Source of the DNA: Comamonas badia DSM 17552
GTDB taxonomy: Bacteria > Pseudomonadota > Gammaproteobacteria > Burkholderiales > Burkholderiaceae_C
Assembly (NCBI RefSeq): GCF_000484635.1
Contig: NZ_AXVM01000002.1
Span: forward strand, 186,001 to 250,000
Reading direction: 5' to 3'
DNA length: 64,000 bases
The stretch's first letter is position 1; every line of letters begins with the position of its first letter. Made by a program: the position numbers and the translations under genes. This document shows positions 1 through 8,033 of the stretch, one piece after another. A model generated the notes under the pieces. That model had not been told where the DNA came from. It was given only the letters and a program-made list of their open reading frames with translations, and searched no databases.

Positions 1-942
1 GAACAGATCCACGTCGGCAACCTTCCAGCCGGTGCGCGCAAGCACCTTGCGCGAAGCCGGGACCGGCCCCATGCCCATGGTCGCGGGGTCCAGCCCGGTG
101 ATGCCGTAGGCCGCGATGCGCGCCAGCGGCGTGAGGCCCAGCGCCGCCGCCTTCTTCGCCGTCATCACCACCACGGCGGCCGCGCCGTCGTTGATGCCGG
201 AAGCGTTGCCGGCCGTGACCGTGCCCGCCTTGTCAAACGCCGGACGCAGGTGCGCCAGCACGTCGCCGTTGGTCTTGCGGTTGATGAACTCGTCGGCGCT
301 GAAGACGATGGGATCACCCTTTTTCTGCGCCATGCTGACGGGCACGATTTCCTTGATGAAGTGCCCGGCATCCTGCGCCGCAGCGGCCTTCTGCTGGCTG
401 GCCAGCGCCAGCGCATCCTGCATCTCACGCGTGATGCCATGCGCCTTGGCGACGTTCTCCGCCGTGATGCCCATGTGGTACTGGTTGTACACGTCCCAGA
501 GGCCGTCGACGATCATGGTATCCGTCATCTTCCAGTCGCCCATGCGCTGGCCGTTGCGCGAGCCATTGAGCACGTGGGGCGACAGGCTCATGCTTTCCTG
601 CCCGCCGGCAACCACGATCTCGCTGTCACCCGTGGCCACCGCCTGGGCCGCGAGAATGACGGCCTTCAGGCCCGAGCCGCAGACGGCATTGATGGTGAGC
701 GCCGGCGTTTCCTTGGCAACGCCCGCCTTCATCATCGCCTGGCGCGCCGGATTCTGGCCGCAGCCCGCTGCCAGCACCTGCCCCATGATGACTTCGCCCA
801 CCTGGTCCAGGCCCACCTTGGCGCGGGCCAGCGCCTCCTTGATGACGATGGAGCCCAGCTCCGTCGCCGGCGTGTGCGCAAGCGCGCCGCCGAATTTGCC
901 GACAGGCGTGCGGACGGCAGAAACAATGACGATGTCTTCCAT
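1..942 (-). CDS. phaA: acetyl-CoA acetyltransferase (beta-ketothiolase), 3' end cut by the window edge
   Basis: Condenses two acetyl-CoA to acetoacetyl-CoA, the first step of polyhydroxybutyrate synthesis. The frame stays open from an ATG at 942 (MEDIVIVSAVRTPVGKFGG) to base 1 without a stop, giving 314 residues of a family that is usually about 392. The nucleophilic cysteine is at residue 88 in NAVCGSGLKA, and the GGQESMS segment typical of thiolases is present. The second catalytic Cys and the His near the C-terminus lie outside the window. It starts 71 bp after the stop of phaC on the same strand, so the two are probably one transcript. The family call is firm; the alternative is another thiolase of the same superfamily, but the phaC neighbour favours PhaA. 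Confidence 0.93.
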   Translation of the reverse strand, partial: MEDIVIVSAVRTPVGKFGGALAHTPATELGSIVIKEALARAKVGLDQVGEVIMGQVLAAGCGQNPARQAMMKAGVAKETPALTINAVCGSGLKAVILAAQAVATGDSEIVVAGGQESMSLSPHVLNGSRNGQRMGDWKMTDTMIVDGLWDVYNQYHMGITAENVAKAHGITREMQDALALASQQKAAAAQDAGHFIKEIVPVSMAQKKGDPIVFSADEFINRKTNGDVLAHLRPAFDKAGTVTAGNASGINDGAAAVVVMTAKKAAALGLTPLARIAAYGITGLDPATMGMGPVPASRKVLARTGWKVADVDLF

Positions 943-1013
943 GATCAACCTTTCACTTTGAAAAAATCGGTGCACGCCTGCAGTGTCCTGCAGGTGTATT
1001 GACCAGATACAGC

Positions 1014-2741
1014 TTAAGCCTTTTGCCGCACGTAGCTGCCCGGCGCGGTTTCCAGCGCCTTGAACTGCGGTGCTCGGCCATAGCCCTTGGGCGCGGCGAT
1101 CTGCTTGCCGGCATGGCCTTTGAGCCAGGCGGCCCAGTCGTCCCACCAGCTGCCGGGCTGCTCGGTGGCGCCAGCGATCCAGTCCTCCACCTTGGCGGGG
1201 AATTTGCCATCCTCGCGCAGCCAGTGGCTGCGCTTCTTCTTGGCGGGCGGATTGATCACGCCGGCGATGTGGCCCGAAGCGCCCATCACGAAGCGCTTCT
1301 TGCCCGGCAGCACCTGGGTGGAGGCGTAGGCACCGCCGATCGGCACGATGTGGTCTTCGCGCGAGCCGTAGACGTAGACCGGAAGCTCGACCTGGCGCAG
1401 ATCGAGCTTTTCGCCGCAGACCGTGACGCCGCCGGGCTGGACCAGCCTGTTTTCCAGATAGAAATTGCGCAGGTACCAGGCGTAGTAGGGGCCCGGCAGG
1501 TTGGTGCTGTCGCAGTTCCAGTAGAGCAGGTCGAAGGCCGGCGGCGTTTCGCCCTTGAGGTAGTTGCCCACGACGTAGTTCCAGACCAGATCGTTGGGCC
1601 GCAGGAAGCTGAAGGTGGAGGCCAGATCCTGCCCCGCCATCAGGCCGCCCTGCCCCATCTGCATCTCGCGCAGGCGCACAAAGTTCTCGTCGATGAAGAC
1701 ATCCAGGATGCCGGTCTCGGTGAAGTCGATCAGCGTGGTGAGGAAAGTGGCGCTGGCGACTGAATCATCACCGCGCGCGGCGAGCACGGCCAGGCCGTTG
1801 GAGAGCATGGTGCCGCCGACGCAAAAGCCCAGGGTGTTGATCTGCCTGGCGCCGGCGATGTCCTTGACCGTCGCGATGGCCTTGAGGATCGCATCCTCGA
1901 TGTAGTCGTCCCAGGTCTTGCCCGCCAGCGACATGTCGGGGTTGCGCCAGCTCACGACAAAGGTGCGGTGGCCCTGCGCCACCGCATTGCGGATGAAGGA
2001 GTTGTCCGGCTGCAGATCAAGGATGTAGTACTTGTTGATGCACGGCGGCACCATCAGGAACGGCTTTTCATAAACCTTGGCGGTCAGCGGCTTGTATTCG
2101 ATGAGCTGGAACAGCTCGTTCTGGAACACCACCGCGCCCTCGGTGGTGGCGACGTTCCTGCCGACTTCAAACCGGCTTTCGTCGGTCATGGAGATGTGGC
2201 CCTGCTGGATGTCCTTGAGCAGGTTGGCCATGCCGGCCGCCAGGCTCTCGCCATGGGTTTCGAGCGCCTTCTTCTGCGCCTCGACATTGAACGCGAGGAA
2301 ATTGCTCGGCGCACTCGCCGCCAGGAACTGCTCCACGCTGAAGCGAATGCGCGCACGGGTCTTTTCATCCGCCTGCACCGCATCGGCCATGGCGTTCAAT
2401 GTGCGCGCCTGCAATTCGTAGGCGGCCACGCTGAACGCCGAAAGCGGGTTCTTGCCCCACTCTTCGGCCGCAAACCGCCGGTCGCCGCGCCCGCCGGCTT
2501 CCGTCTTGCTGCCGGCGCCCCAGCTCTGGTTCCAGAGCGCATGCACGCCGTCAAGGTACTGCTGCTGCAACTGCGCCAGCCGCTCGGGGGAAAAGCCGAC
2601 CGCCTGCAGCGGCTTCATGCTGGTGGCAACCGCACTCACATCCACCGGCTTGAAGGCCTGCAGCATCTGGCCCCAGGCATTGGTCCACATCTGCTGCATT
2701 TTTTGCGCCGTATCCTGCGCCTGCTTGGTATCGAAATTCAT
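1014..2741 (-). CDS. phaC: class I poly(3-hydroxyalkanoate) synthase
   Basis: Polymerises (R)-3-hydroxyacyl-CoA into storage polyester on the granule surface. The 575-residue product has the PhaC lipase-like box GFCVGG with the nucleophile Cys307. The remaining catalytic residues are Asp463 (GSREDHIVP) and His491 (GASGHIAGV). The N-terminal third is the variable helical domain of class I enzymes. The chosen ATG at 2741 (MNFDTKQAQ) has GGAGG seven bases upstream; a longer in-frame start at 2759 lacks this and would cover the ribosome site. It is followed on the same strand by the thiolase gene. No phasin or reductase gene is visible in the window. Confidence 0.96.
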   Translation of the reverse strand: MNFDTKQAQDTAQKMQQMWTNAWGQMLQAFKPVDVSAVATSMKPLQAVGFSPERLAQLQQQYLDGVHALWNQSWGAGSKTEAGGRGDRRFAAEEWGKNPLSAFSVAAYELQARTLNAMADAVQADEKTRARIRFSVEQFLAASAPSNFLAFNVEAQKKALETHGESLAAGMANLLKDIQQGHISMTDESRFEVGRNVATTEGAVVFQNELFQLIEYKPLTAKVYEKPFLMVPPCINKYYILDLQPDNSFIRNAVAQGHRTFVVSWRNPDMSLAGKTWDDYIEDAILKAIATVKDIAGARQINTLGFCVGGTMLSNGLAVLAARGDDSVASATFLTTLIDFTETGILDVFIDENFVRLREMQMGQGGLMAGQDLASTFSFLRPNDLVWNYVVGNYLKGETPPAFDLLYWNCDSTNLPGPYYAWYLRNFYLENRLVQPGGVTVCGEKLDLRQVELPVYVYGSREDHIVPIGGAYASTQVLPGKKRFVMGASGHIAGVINPPAKKKRSHWLREDGKFPAKVEDWIAGATEQPGSWWDDWAAWLKGHAGKQIAAPKGYGRAPQFKALETAPGSYVRQKA

Positions 2742-2822
2742 GCTGCCTCCGTTTTCCATTCACACATGCTGGATTGCCGAAGTATTGTCACCCATGCGTC
2801 ATGTGGTCACCAGCACAATCGC

Positions 2823-3161
2823 ATGATGTATCTGATTCTGACCGCCTGGATTTACGTCACTCTGCTGATGGGCGTGGCCGAGGCCACGGCGCCCGGCGGA
2901 ACGCTGCTGGGCGGCGCCGGCACCTTCGTGTTCTACGGGCTGCTGCCCGCCGCGCTGCTGGGCTACATTCTTGGCGCACCCGCCCGCAAACGGGCACGCC
3001 GCGCCAGGGCTGAAGCCGCATCCCCGGGCGATGCGGCGATGCCGGGCTCAGCCGAGCCGCCAGATGCTGGCGGCCATGCGGCCGCTGGCGCCGAGCCGGG
3101 AGGCATCGCGCCGGTGGGAGAAGAAGCGGGCCGGGTTGGCAACCGTGCACCACCGCTCTGA
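2823..3161 (+). CDS. small membrane protein, function unknown
   Basis: A 112-residue product beginning MMYLILTAWIYVTLLMGVAE. Two hydrophobic stretches at about residues 3-20 and 33-50 are followed by a basic patch (PARKRARRARAEA) and then a low-complexity Ala/Gly/Pro/Glu tail. The hydrophobic half looks like a small inner-membrane protein common beside phaC in related bacteria, as far as I recall. It starts 81 bp from the divergent phaC start. The last 114 bp overlap the 3' end of pgeF on the other strand, and the tail composition may just reflect that overlap. The N-terminal part is credible; the true C-terminus is less certain. Confidence 0.6.
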   Translation: MMYLILTAWIYVTLLMGVAEATAPGGTLLGGAGTFVFYGLLPAALLGYILGAPARKRARRARAEAASPGDAAMPGSAEPPDAGGHAAAGAEPGGIAPVGEEAGRVGNRAPPL

Positions 3162-3854
3162 GCCATCGTTGCCATGAACCCGGGAGAGGCCCGCGGCCGC
3201 CAGCCGCCTGCGCGCCAGCGCCGCCAGGTCGGCGTGGTATTTCCCCTCGCGCCCCGACGCGGCAAAGCAGATGGCGGCGCCAGGATCCGCCCGCGTGAAT
3301 GCCGCAAACACATCGCCGCCGACCTCGAACGCCGCCTTGCCTATGCACGGCCCCAGCCAGGCGATGACTTCTGATTTGATAGCTGGAGGCGCTTCACCGT
3401 CTTGCGCTAAAGGCCAAAAACACTGCAATGCTGCTTCCAGCACCCCCGCCGCCAGGCCGCGCCACCCGGCATGCGCCGCGGCCACGCGCGTGCCGGTCCT
3501 GTCGGTAAGGAGCACGGGCAGGCAGTCGGCCACCATCACCGTGCACGCCACACCGGCCGTGGTGCTGGTGCAGCCATCCGCCTCGGTTCCATCGGGTGTG
3601 CCGCGGTCGATGGCGAGCACCCGCGTGCCATGCACCTGGCGCAGAAAGACCGGCCGCACATCGCCTCGCCTGCCCTGCAGCACCTCGGCGAACCGGGCGC
3701 GATTGGCCCGCACGGCGCCAGGCGCATCCCCGACGTGGTCGCCCAGATTGCAGCGGTCCCACGGGGCCGCGCTGACCCCGCCGCTGCGCGTGCTGCACAG
3801 CGCCTGCACGCACGCGGGCGCGGGCCAGTCGGGGATGATCCAGTCGTGCGACAC
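3048..3854 (-). CDS. pgeF: peptidoglycan editing factor / laccase-domain protein (YfiH family)
   Basis: YfiH/PgeF-family protein, reported to act on misincorporated peptidoglycan precursors and, in other studies, as a purine nucleoside phosphorylase. The metal ligands are visible as His75 (RQVHGTRV), Cys111 (ADCLPVLL) and His128 (AAHAGWRG), at almost the same positions as in the E. coli protein. The start is taken as GTG at 3854 (VSHDWIIPDW); an upstream ATG at 3917 would run into the divergent FAH-family gene. A segment around residues 144-160 is unusual: it is encoded by a copy of the dispersed repeat at 3373-3421 and appears to add a loop before the conserved WLGPCIG motif. Its 3' end overlaps the convergent small membrane gene. 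Confidence 0.9.
   Translation of the reverse strand: MSHDWIIPDWPAPACVQALCSTRSGGVSAAPWDRCNLGDHVGDAPGAVRANRARFAEVLQGRRGDVRPVFLRQVHGTRVLAIDRGTPDGTEADGCTSTTAGVACTVMVADCLPVLLTDRTGTRVAAAHAGWRGLAAGVLEAALQCFWPLAQDGEAPPAIKSEVIAWLGPCIGKAAFEVGGDVFAAFTRADPGAAICFAASGREGKYHADLAALARRRLAAAGLSRVHGNDGSERWCTVANPARFFSHRRDASRLGASGRMAASIWRLG
3373..3421 (+). repeat. dispersed palindromic element, copy inside pgeF
   Basis: Imperfect palindrome with left end TGATTTGATAGCTGG, core GCGCTT...TTGCGCT and right end AGGCCAAAAA. It matches the other copies at 12054, 27171, 31461 and elsewhere. It lies in frame inside pgeF and is translated on the minus strand to about 16 residues that ordinary family members seem to lack. 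Confidence 0.65.
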
Positions 3855-3915
3855 GGCACTAGGATACCCGCCGTGGCACACTGCGCGTCTTGAACCAGCA
3901 CCACAAGGCGCACGC

Positions 3916-4611
3916 ATGCCCTACGTTCTTCCTCCTGCTGCTCCTGCGAGCCTCTCCGTCTGCGGGTCGGACCAGCGCTTTGCGGTTCACCGCATCTACT
4001 GCGTAGGGCGCAATTACGCCGAGCACGCCAGGGAGATGGGCAGCACCGGGCGCGAGGCGCCGTTCTTCTTCATGAAACCGGCCGACGCGGTGGTGCCCGT
4101 AGCCGCCGGACAAACCGGATCGGTGCCCTACCCCAGCCTGACGAACAACTACCACCATGAGCTCGAACTGGTGGTGGCCATGGGGCGCGGCGGTGCCGAT
4201 ATCGCCGTCGACAGTGCGCTGGAGCATGTCTGGGGCTATGCCGTGGGCCTGGACATGACGCGGCGCGATCTGCAAAGCGAAGCCAAGCAGAAGGGCCGCC
4301 CATGGAGCATCGCCAAGGGCTTTGACGCCAGTGCGCCCATCGGGCCTCTCACGCCCGCCGCGCAGGCCCAGGGCATCGCCCGGGCCGGCATCGCCCTGAC
4401 GGTCAACGGCAGCGAGAGGCAGAAGAGCACCATCGCAGACATGATCTGGAGCGTGCCCGAAATCATCGCGCATCTCTCGCGCGCATGGCTGCTGGCACCG
4501 GGCGACCTGATCTTCACCGGCACGCCCGCCGGGGTGGGCGCCGTGGTGCGCGGCGACCTGCTGGCGGGCCACATTGACGGTCTTGAGCCCCTGCGGGTCA
4601 AGATCGCCTGA
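3916..4611 (+). CDS. fumarylacetoacetate hydrolase family protein (fumarylpyruvate hydrolase-like)
   Basis: A single-domain FAH-fold hydrolase of 231 residues, the size of enzymes that cleave fumarylpyruvate or related acylpyruvates in gentisate-type pathways. The metal-binding acidic residues are visible in HHELELVVAMG and in GYAVGLDMTRRD. The signature segments KGFDASAPIGP and GDLIFTGTPAGVG are intact. The start is ATG at 3916, 61 bp from the divergent pgeF start. A NUDIX gene follows after 38 bp on the same strand. No other aromatic-degradation gene is nearby, so the true substrate cannot be fixed; oxaloacetate decarboxylase activity is also known in this family. Confidence 0.88.
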   Translation: MPYVLPPAAPASLSVCGSDQRFAVHRIYCVGRNYAEHAREMGSTGREAPFFFMKPADAVVPVAAGQTGSVPYPSLTNNYHHELELVVAMGRGGADIAVDSALEHVWGYAVGLDMTRRDLQSEAKQKGRPWSIAKGFDASAPIGPLTPAAQAQGIARAGIALTVNGSERQKSTIADMIWSVPEIIAHLSRAWLLAPGDLIFTGTPAGVGAVVRGDLLAGHIDGLEPLRVKIA

Positions 4612-4649
4612 CACGAAAAAACCCTCCCGTTCCGCCGCACAGCCTGTTC

Positions 4650-5198
4650 ATGTTTCCACGCCGCCCCATCAAGCACTGCCGCGAATGCGGCGCACCGGTC
4701 GTCTACCGCATCCCCGATGACGGCGACACGCACCCGCGCGCCGTCTGCACGCAATGCCACACCATCCACTACGAAAACCCGCTGATGGTGGTCGGCACCA
4801 TTCCGGCGCGGGGTGATCGCGTGCTGCTGTGCAAACGCGCCATCGAGCCGCGCCGCGGATTGTGGACACTGCCTGCCGGGTTCATGGAATTGCAGGAAAC
4901 CACCGCGCAGGGCGCCGCGCGCGAGACCGATGAGGAAGCCGGCGCCGACATCGCCATGGGGCCGCTGTTCACGCTGCTCAACGTCACCCACGTGGGCCAG
5001 GTGCACCTGTTCTACCGCGCCACGCTGCAAAGCGAACAGTTCAACCCGGGCATAGAGACGCTGGAAGCCCGCCTTTTCACCGAAGCCGAAATTCCCTGGG
5101 AGCAACTGGCGTTTCGCACCGTCAGCAAGACGCTGGAATGCTATTTCGCCGACCGCCGCAAAGACAGCTTCGGCTTTCACTGCATCGACCTTTCCTGA
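4650..5198 (+). CDS. NUDIX hydrolase with N-terminal zinc ribbon
   Basis: A 182-residue cytosolic hydrolase of nucleoside diphosphate-linked substrates. A zinc ribbon is formed by Cys10, Cys13, Cys33 and Cys36 (CREC and CTQC). The NUDIX box follows the canonical spacing from Gly77 through Arg91-Glu92 to Glu95-Glu96 and Gly98 (RETDEEAGA). The zinc ribbon plus NUDIX layout recalls NudC-like NADH or ADP-ribose pyrophosphatases, but the C-terminal NudC motif SQPWPF is not present, so ADP-ribose or a related compound is only a guess. It lies 38 bp after the FAH-family gene and 82 bp before the deacetylase gene. Confidence 0.88.
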   Translation: MFPRRPIKHCRECGAPVVYRIPDDGDTHPRAVCTQCHTIHYENPLMVVGTIPARGDRVLLCKRAIEPRRGLWTLPAGFMELQETTAQGAARETDEEAGADIAMGPLFTLLNVTHVGQVHLFYRATLQSEQFNPGIETLEARLFTEAEIPWEQLAFRTVSKTLECYFADRRKDSFGFHCIDLS

Positions 5199-5280
5199 AA
5201 ACCCATGGAACGCCGGCTGCCTCGCCCTGAGCGGCAGCCGGCGGACGTGCCGGCACGCCCGCCGGCTGCCGCAACCTGCC

Positions 5281-6150
5281 ATGACGCCCCAACAACCTGC
5301 CACCCAAGCCAAGCCGCTGGTGCTGTGCGCCGACGACTACGCGCAAAGCGCCGGCATCAGCCAGGCGATCCAGGAACTGGCGCACGCCGGGCGGCTGAGC
5401 GCAACCAGCGCCATGGTGCTCTCGCCGCGCTGGCCCGAGGATGCGGCCGCGCTGCAGACGGAGCGCGGGCGCATCGACGTCGGGCTGCACCTGGACTGGA
5501 CCAGCCCGTTCGCGCGGGCGGCGGGCCACGGCATGGGGCTGGGCGCCGCCATGCTGCGGGCGCTTGCCGGCGGCCTCAAGCGCCGCCAGGCGCGCGACGC
5601 CATCGAGCGCCAGCTGGATCTGTTTGAAGCCCACTGGCATGCCGCCCCGGACCATGTCGACGGGCACCAGCATGTGCAGCAATTCGCCGGCATCCGCGAG
5701 CCGCTGGTGGAACTGCTGGCGCAGCGCTACGGCGCCCGCGGGCCCTGGCTGCGGCTGTCGCGCGTCCCGGCCGGCCAGACCAATCTCAAAAGCCGCGTGA
5801 TCGCCGCGATGGGTGCGGGCAGTCTTGAAACGATAGCTGCCAACGCAGGCGTGGCATGCGCTGGAGCCTTGTCTGGCGTTTATGATTTCGATGGCGATCA
5901 GGCCCGGTATGCCCGGCGCATGGCGCGCTGGCTGGGGCTGTCGCCCGCCGCCTGCGTACTGATGTGCCACCCGGGCAGGCCCGCGCCGGATGCCGGCGCC
6001 CCGCCCGACCCCATCGCCGCCGCGCGCGAATGGGAATGGGAGCATCTGCGCGGCAGCCATTTTGCCGACCAGCTTGCCGCCAGCCACGTGGCGCTGGTGC
6101 GCGGCAGCCACCTTTTTTGCAGCACCTCCCGACTTGCGCACCGCACGTGA
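5281..6150 (+). CDS. YdjC/ChbG-family carbohydrate deacetylase (NaxD/HpnK-like)
   Basis: Removes N-acetyl groups from amino sugars, either free disaccharides or lipid-linked sugars. The 289-residue protein has the metal site of the family: Asp18-Asp19 in LCADDYAQS, His70 in GLHLDW, and His129/His131 in DGHQHV. The next gene, an ArnT-like lipid-linked sugar transferase, starts in a GTGA overlap with this stop, so the two are translationally coupled. That partnership resembles NaxD of Francisella and LgmC of Bordetella, which deacetylate undecaprenyl-linked amino sugar before transfer to lipid A. A repeat-like stretch lies inside the gene at 5829-5874. The family call is firm and the lipid A role is inferred. 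Confidence 0.87.
   Translation: MTPQQPATQAKPLVLCADDYAQSAGISQAIQELAHAGRLSATSAMVLSPRWPEDAAALQTERGRIDVGLHLDWTSPFARAAGHGMGLGAAMLRALAGGLKRRQARDAIERQLDLFEAHWHAAPDHVDGHQHVQQFAGIREPLVELLAQRYGARGPWLRLSRVPAGQTNLKSRVIAAMGAGSLETIAANAGVACAGALSGVYDFDGDQARYARRMARWLGLSPAACVLMCHPGRPAPDAGAPPDPIAAAREWEWEHLRGSHFADQLAASHVALVRGSHLFCSTSRLAHRT
5829..5874 (+). repeat. dispersed palindromic element, diverged copy inside the deacetylase gene
   Basis: Contains GATAGCTGCCA, then GGCATGCGCTGGAGCC, matching the two arms of the element seen at 43092 and 31461, but the first GCGCTT arm is degraded. It is read in frame (residues about 184-198) and does not obviously lengthen the protein. Confidence 0.45.
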
Positions 6151-7724
6151 CCTCCGATCCATCGCCCGGCCCAGGCCGCAATACCTCCCTCCCGTTCTGG
6201 CGCTGGCTGGCGCTGCTGCTGGCGCTGCTGCTCGTGCTGGCAGCCCTGCGCCCGCTGAGCGTGCCCGACGAAGGCCGCTACGCAGAGATCAGCCGCTGGA
6301 TGCTGGTCTCGGGCGACTGGCTGGTGCCGCGCCTAGACGGCCTGCCGTTCTTTCACAAGCCGCCGCTGATGCACTGGCTGCAGGCCGGCGCCATGGCGGC
6401 GTTCGGCGCCACGCCCTGGGCCGCCCGGCTGGTGCCGGCGGCGGCCGCGCTGCTGATGGTCTGCGGCCTGTACCTGGCCGCCAGGCGCCTGACAACGGCC
6501 GCCCTGGCGCGGCGCGCGGCGCTGATGCTGGCCGCCAGCGGCGCCTTCCTGATAGGCGGGCAGTACGTCAACCACGACATGCTTGTGGCCGCCTTCATCG
6601 CCAGCACCATCTGGTGCTTTGCGCTCAGCCTGCTGCACGGCGAGCGGCCACACGCCACGCTGGCCCGCGCCGGCTTTGCCTTCGGCGCCCTCGGCCTGCT
6701 CACCAAGGGGCTGATCGGCGTGGCGCTGCCCGGCCTGGTGCTGCTGGCGTGGATCAGCTGGACGCGCCAGTGGCGCAAGGTGCTGCGCCTGCCGTGGGTC
6801 AGCGGCCTGCTCCTTTTTGCACTGCTGGCGCTGCCGTGGTTCGTGCTGGCCGGTGAGCGCTACCCGGGGCTGTGGAACTACCTCTTCGGCGTTCAGCAGT
6901 TCGGGCGCTACACCGGCACCACCTTCAACAACCGGCATGGCGAATGGTTCTATCCGGTCGTGCTGGCGGTGATGCTGCTGCCATGGACATTTTTCATTCC
7001 ATTTTCAGCGCCAGCCCGCAACCAGACCGTGCCAAATGCTTTCATACCAATAGCGGGCCCGGTTCGATCCCTCTGCTGGATCTGGCTGCTCGCCATCCTG
7101 CTGTTTTTCTCCATTCCGGCGTCCAAGCTGACGGGCTACATCCTGCCGGTGCTGCCGCCGCTGGCGCTGCTCGCCGCGCTCGGCTGGGAGCGCGTGATGC
7201 CGGGCCGCAGGCATGCGGAGCGCTGGTTTGCACTGCTGGCGCTGGTTCCCGTGGGCGGCGTATTGGTCCTGACCATCACCGTCGGCCTCAACCACCGGAT
7301 GCTCAGCATCGACGTGGCCGCCACGCTTGCCGCCGAAAGAAAGCCCGGCGAACCGGTCTACGCCTGCGGCGGCTATCCCTACGACCTGCCCTTCACGGCC
7401 CGGCTGCGGCAGCCGATCATCGTGGTGCAGGACTGGCCCGGCCTGCGCGCCAGCGCCAGCGACAACTGGCAGCGCGAACTCTTCGAGGCGGGTGACTTCG
7501 AGCCGGACACGGCACGCGCCATCCTCCAACGGCCCGGCCGGCTCAAAACCGCGGCGCAGCACGGCGGCGCCTGGCTGGTGACGCCCGCCAGGACCAGCGC
7601 GCCGCCCGGCTGGAAGAAGGTGCAGCAAGGCGAATCGTGGAGCCTGTACGCCTCAGGCGCGAAAGGCCCAGTAGCGGCTGAGAACGAAGGTCTGCCCCGC
7701 TGCTACGGCCATGGCGAGGAATAG
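6147..7724 (+). CDS. ArnT-like polyprenyl-phosphate-sugar transferase, multi-spanning membrane protein
   Basis: A 525-residue integral membrane glycosyltransferase of the ArnT/PMT (GT39/GT83) type, which moves a sugar from undecaprenyl phosphate to an acceptor such as lipid A in the periplasm. The catalytic first loop reads VPDEGRYAEISRWM, matching the DE-RYAE signature of ArnT. About ten hydrophobic segments follow, and KLTGYILPVLPPLALL is typical of the last ones. The start is GTG at 6147, overlapping the deacetylase stop as GTGA. The last 72 bases overlap the convergent GtrA gene. A segment around residues 285-310 looks longer than usual. The sugar and acceptor are inferred from neighbours only. 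Confidence 0.85.
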   Translation: MTSDPSPGPGRNTSLPFWRWLALLLALLLVLAALRPLSVPDEGRYAEISRWMLVSGDWLVPRLDGLPFFHKPPLMHWLQAGAMAAFGATPWAARLVPAAAALLMVCGLYLAARRLTTAALARRAALMLAASGAFLIGGQYVNHDMLVAAFIASTIWCFALSLLHGERPHATLARAGFAFGALGLLTKGLIGVALPGLVLLAWISWTRQWRKVLRLPWVSGLLLFALLALPWFVLAGERYPGLWNYLFGVQQFGRYTGTTFNNRHGEWFYPVVLAVMLLPWTFFIPFSAPARNQTVPNAFIPIAGPVRSLCWIWLLAILLFFSIPASKLTGYILPVLPPLALLAALGWERVMPGRRHAERWFALLALVPVGGVLVLTITVGLNHRMLSIDVAATLAAERKPGEPVYACGGYPYDLPFTARLRQPIIVVQDWPGLRASASDNWQRELFEAGDFEPDTARAILQRPGRLKTAAQHGGAWLVTPARTSAPPGWKKVQQGESWSLYASGAKGPVAAENEGLPRCYGHGEE

Positions 7725-8033
7725 CGCGAGCCATGACGGCCAGCCGGCCCCGCGCAGCAGCAGCGCAAAGACGATCTCGTTGACCGCAAAGCCCGCCAGG
7801 GCGGTCGTGGCGAAGCGCAGCAGACTTTGCCCCACGCCCGTCGCCGCACCGCGGAAACTCAGCCAGCGGTGGCCGGCAAAGCTCACGAAAAACGCCACCG
7901 CGAAGCCCAGCGCATTGGCCAGTTCGGCCAGCATGGCGTGCTGCGCCAGCCAGAACACCGCCGCATGCGTAGCCGCCGCCGCGCCGCCCACGCCGATGAA
8001 CCACAGGCCCTGGCCGGCCCCCTGCACTCTCAT
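7653..8033 (-). CDS. GtrA-family membrane protein (putative lipid-linked sugar flippase)
   Basis: A 126-residue protein with four predicted hydrophobic helices, the normal layout of GtrA proteins, which are thought to flip polyprenyl-phosphate-linked sugars across the inner membrane. The recognisable features are FFVSFAGHRWLSF between helices two and three and VLSRYWAF at the C-terminus. Its ATG overlaps the stop of the upstream GT2 gene as ATGA, so the two are coupled, as gtrA and gtrB are elsewhere. Its 3' end overlaps the ArnT-like gene by 72 bases on the opposite strand. Confidence 0.88.
   Translation of the reverse strand: MRVQGAGQGLWFIGVGGAAAATHAAVFWLAQHAMLAELANALGFAVAFFVSFAGHRWLSFRGAATGVGQSLLRFATTALAGFAVNEIVFALLLRGAGWPSWLALFLAMAVAAGQTFVLSRYWAFRA

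Noticed and set aside
6994-7056. Possible further copy of the dispersed repeat inside the ArnT-like gene
   Set aside because: Only short pieces such as CATTCCATTTTC and ACCAATAGCGG match, and the central palindrome is missing.
7055-7080. GGTTCGATCC, resembling the T arm of a tRNA
   Set aside because: No acceptor, D or anticodon arm can be built around it, and it lies in the coding sequence of the ArnT-like protein.
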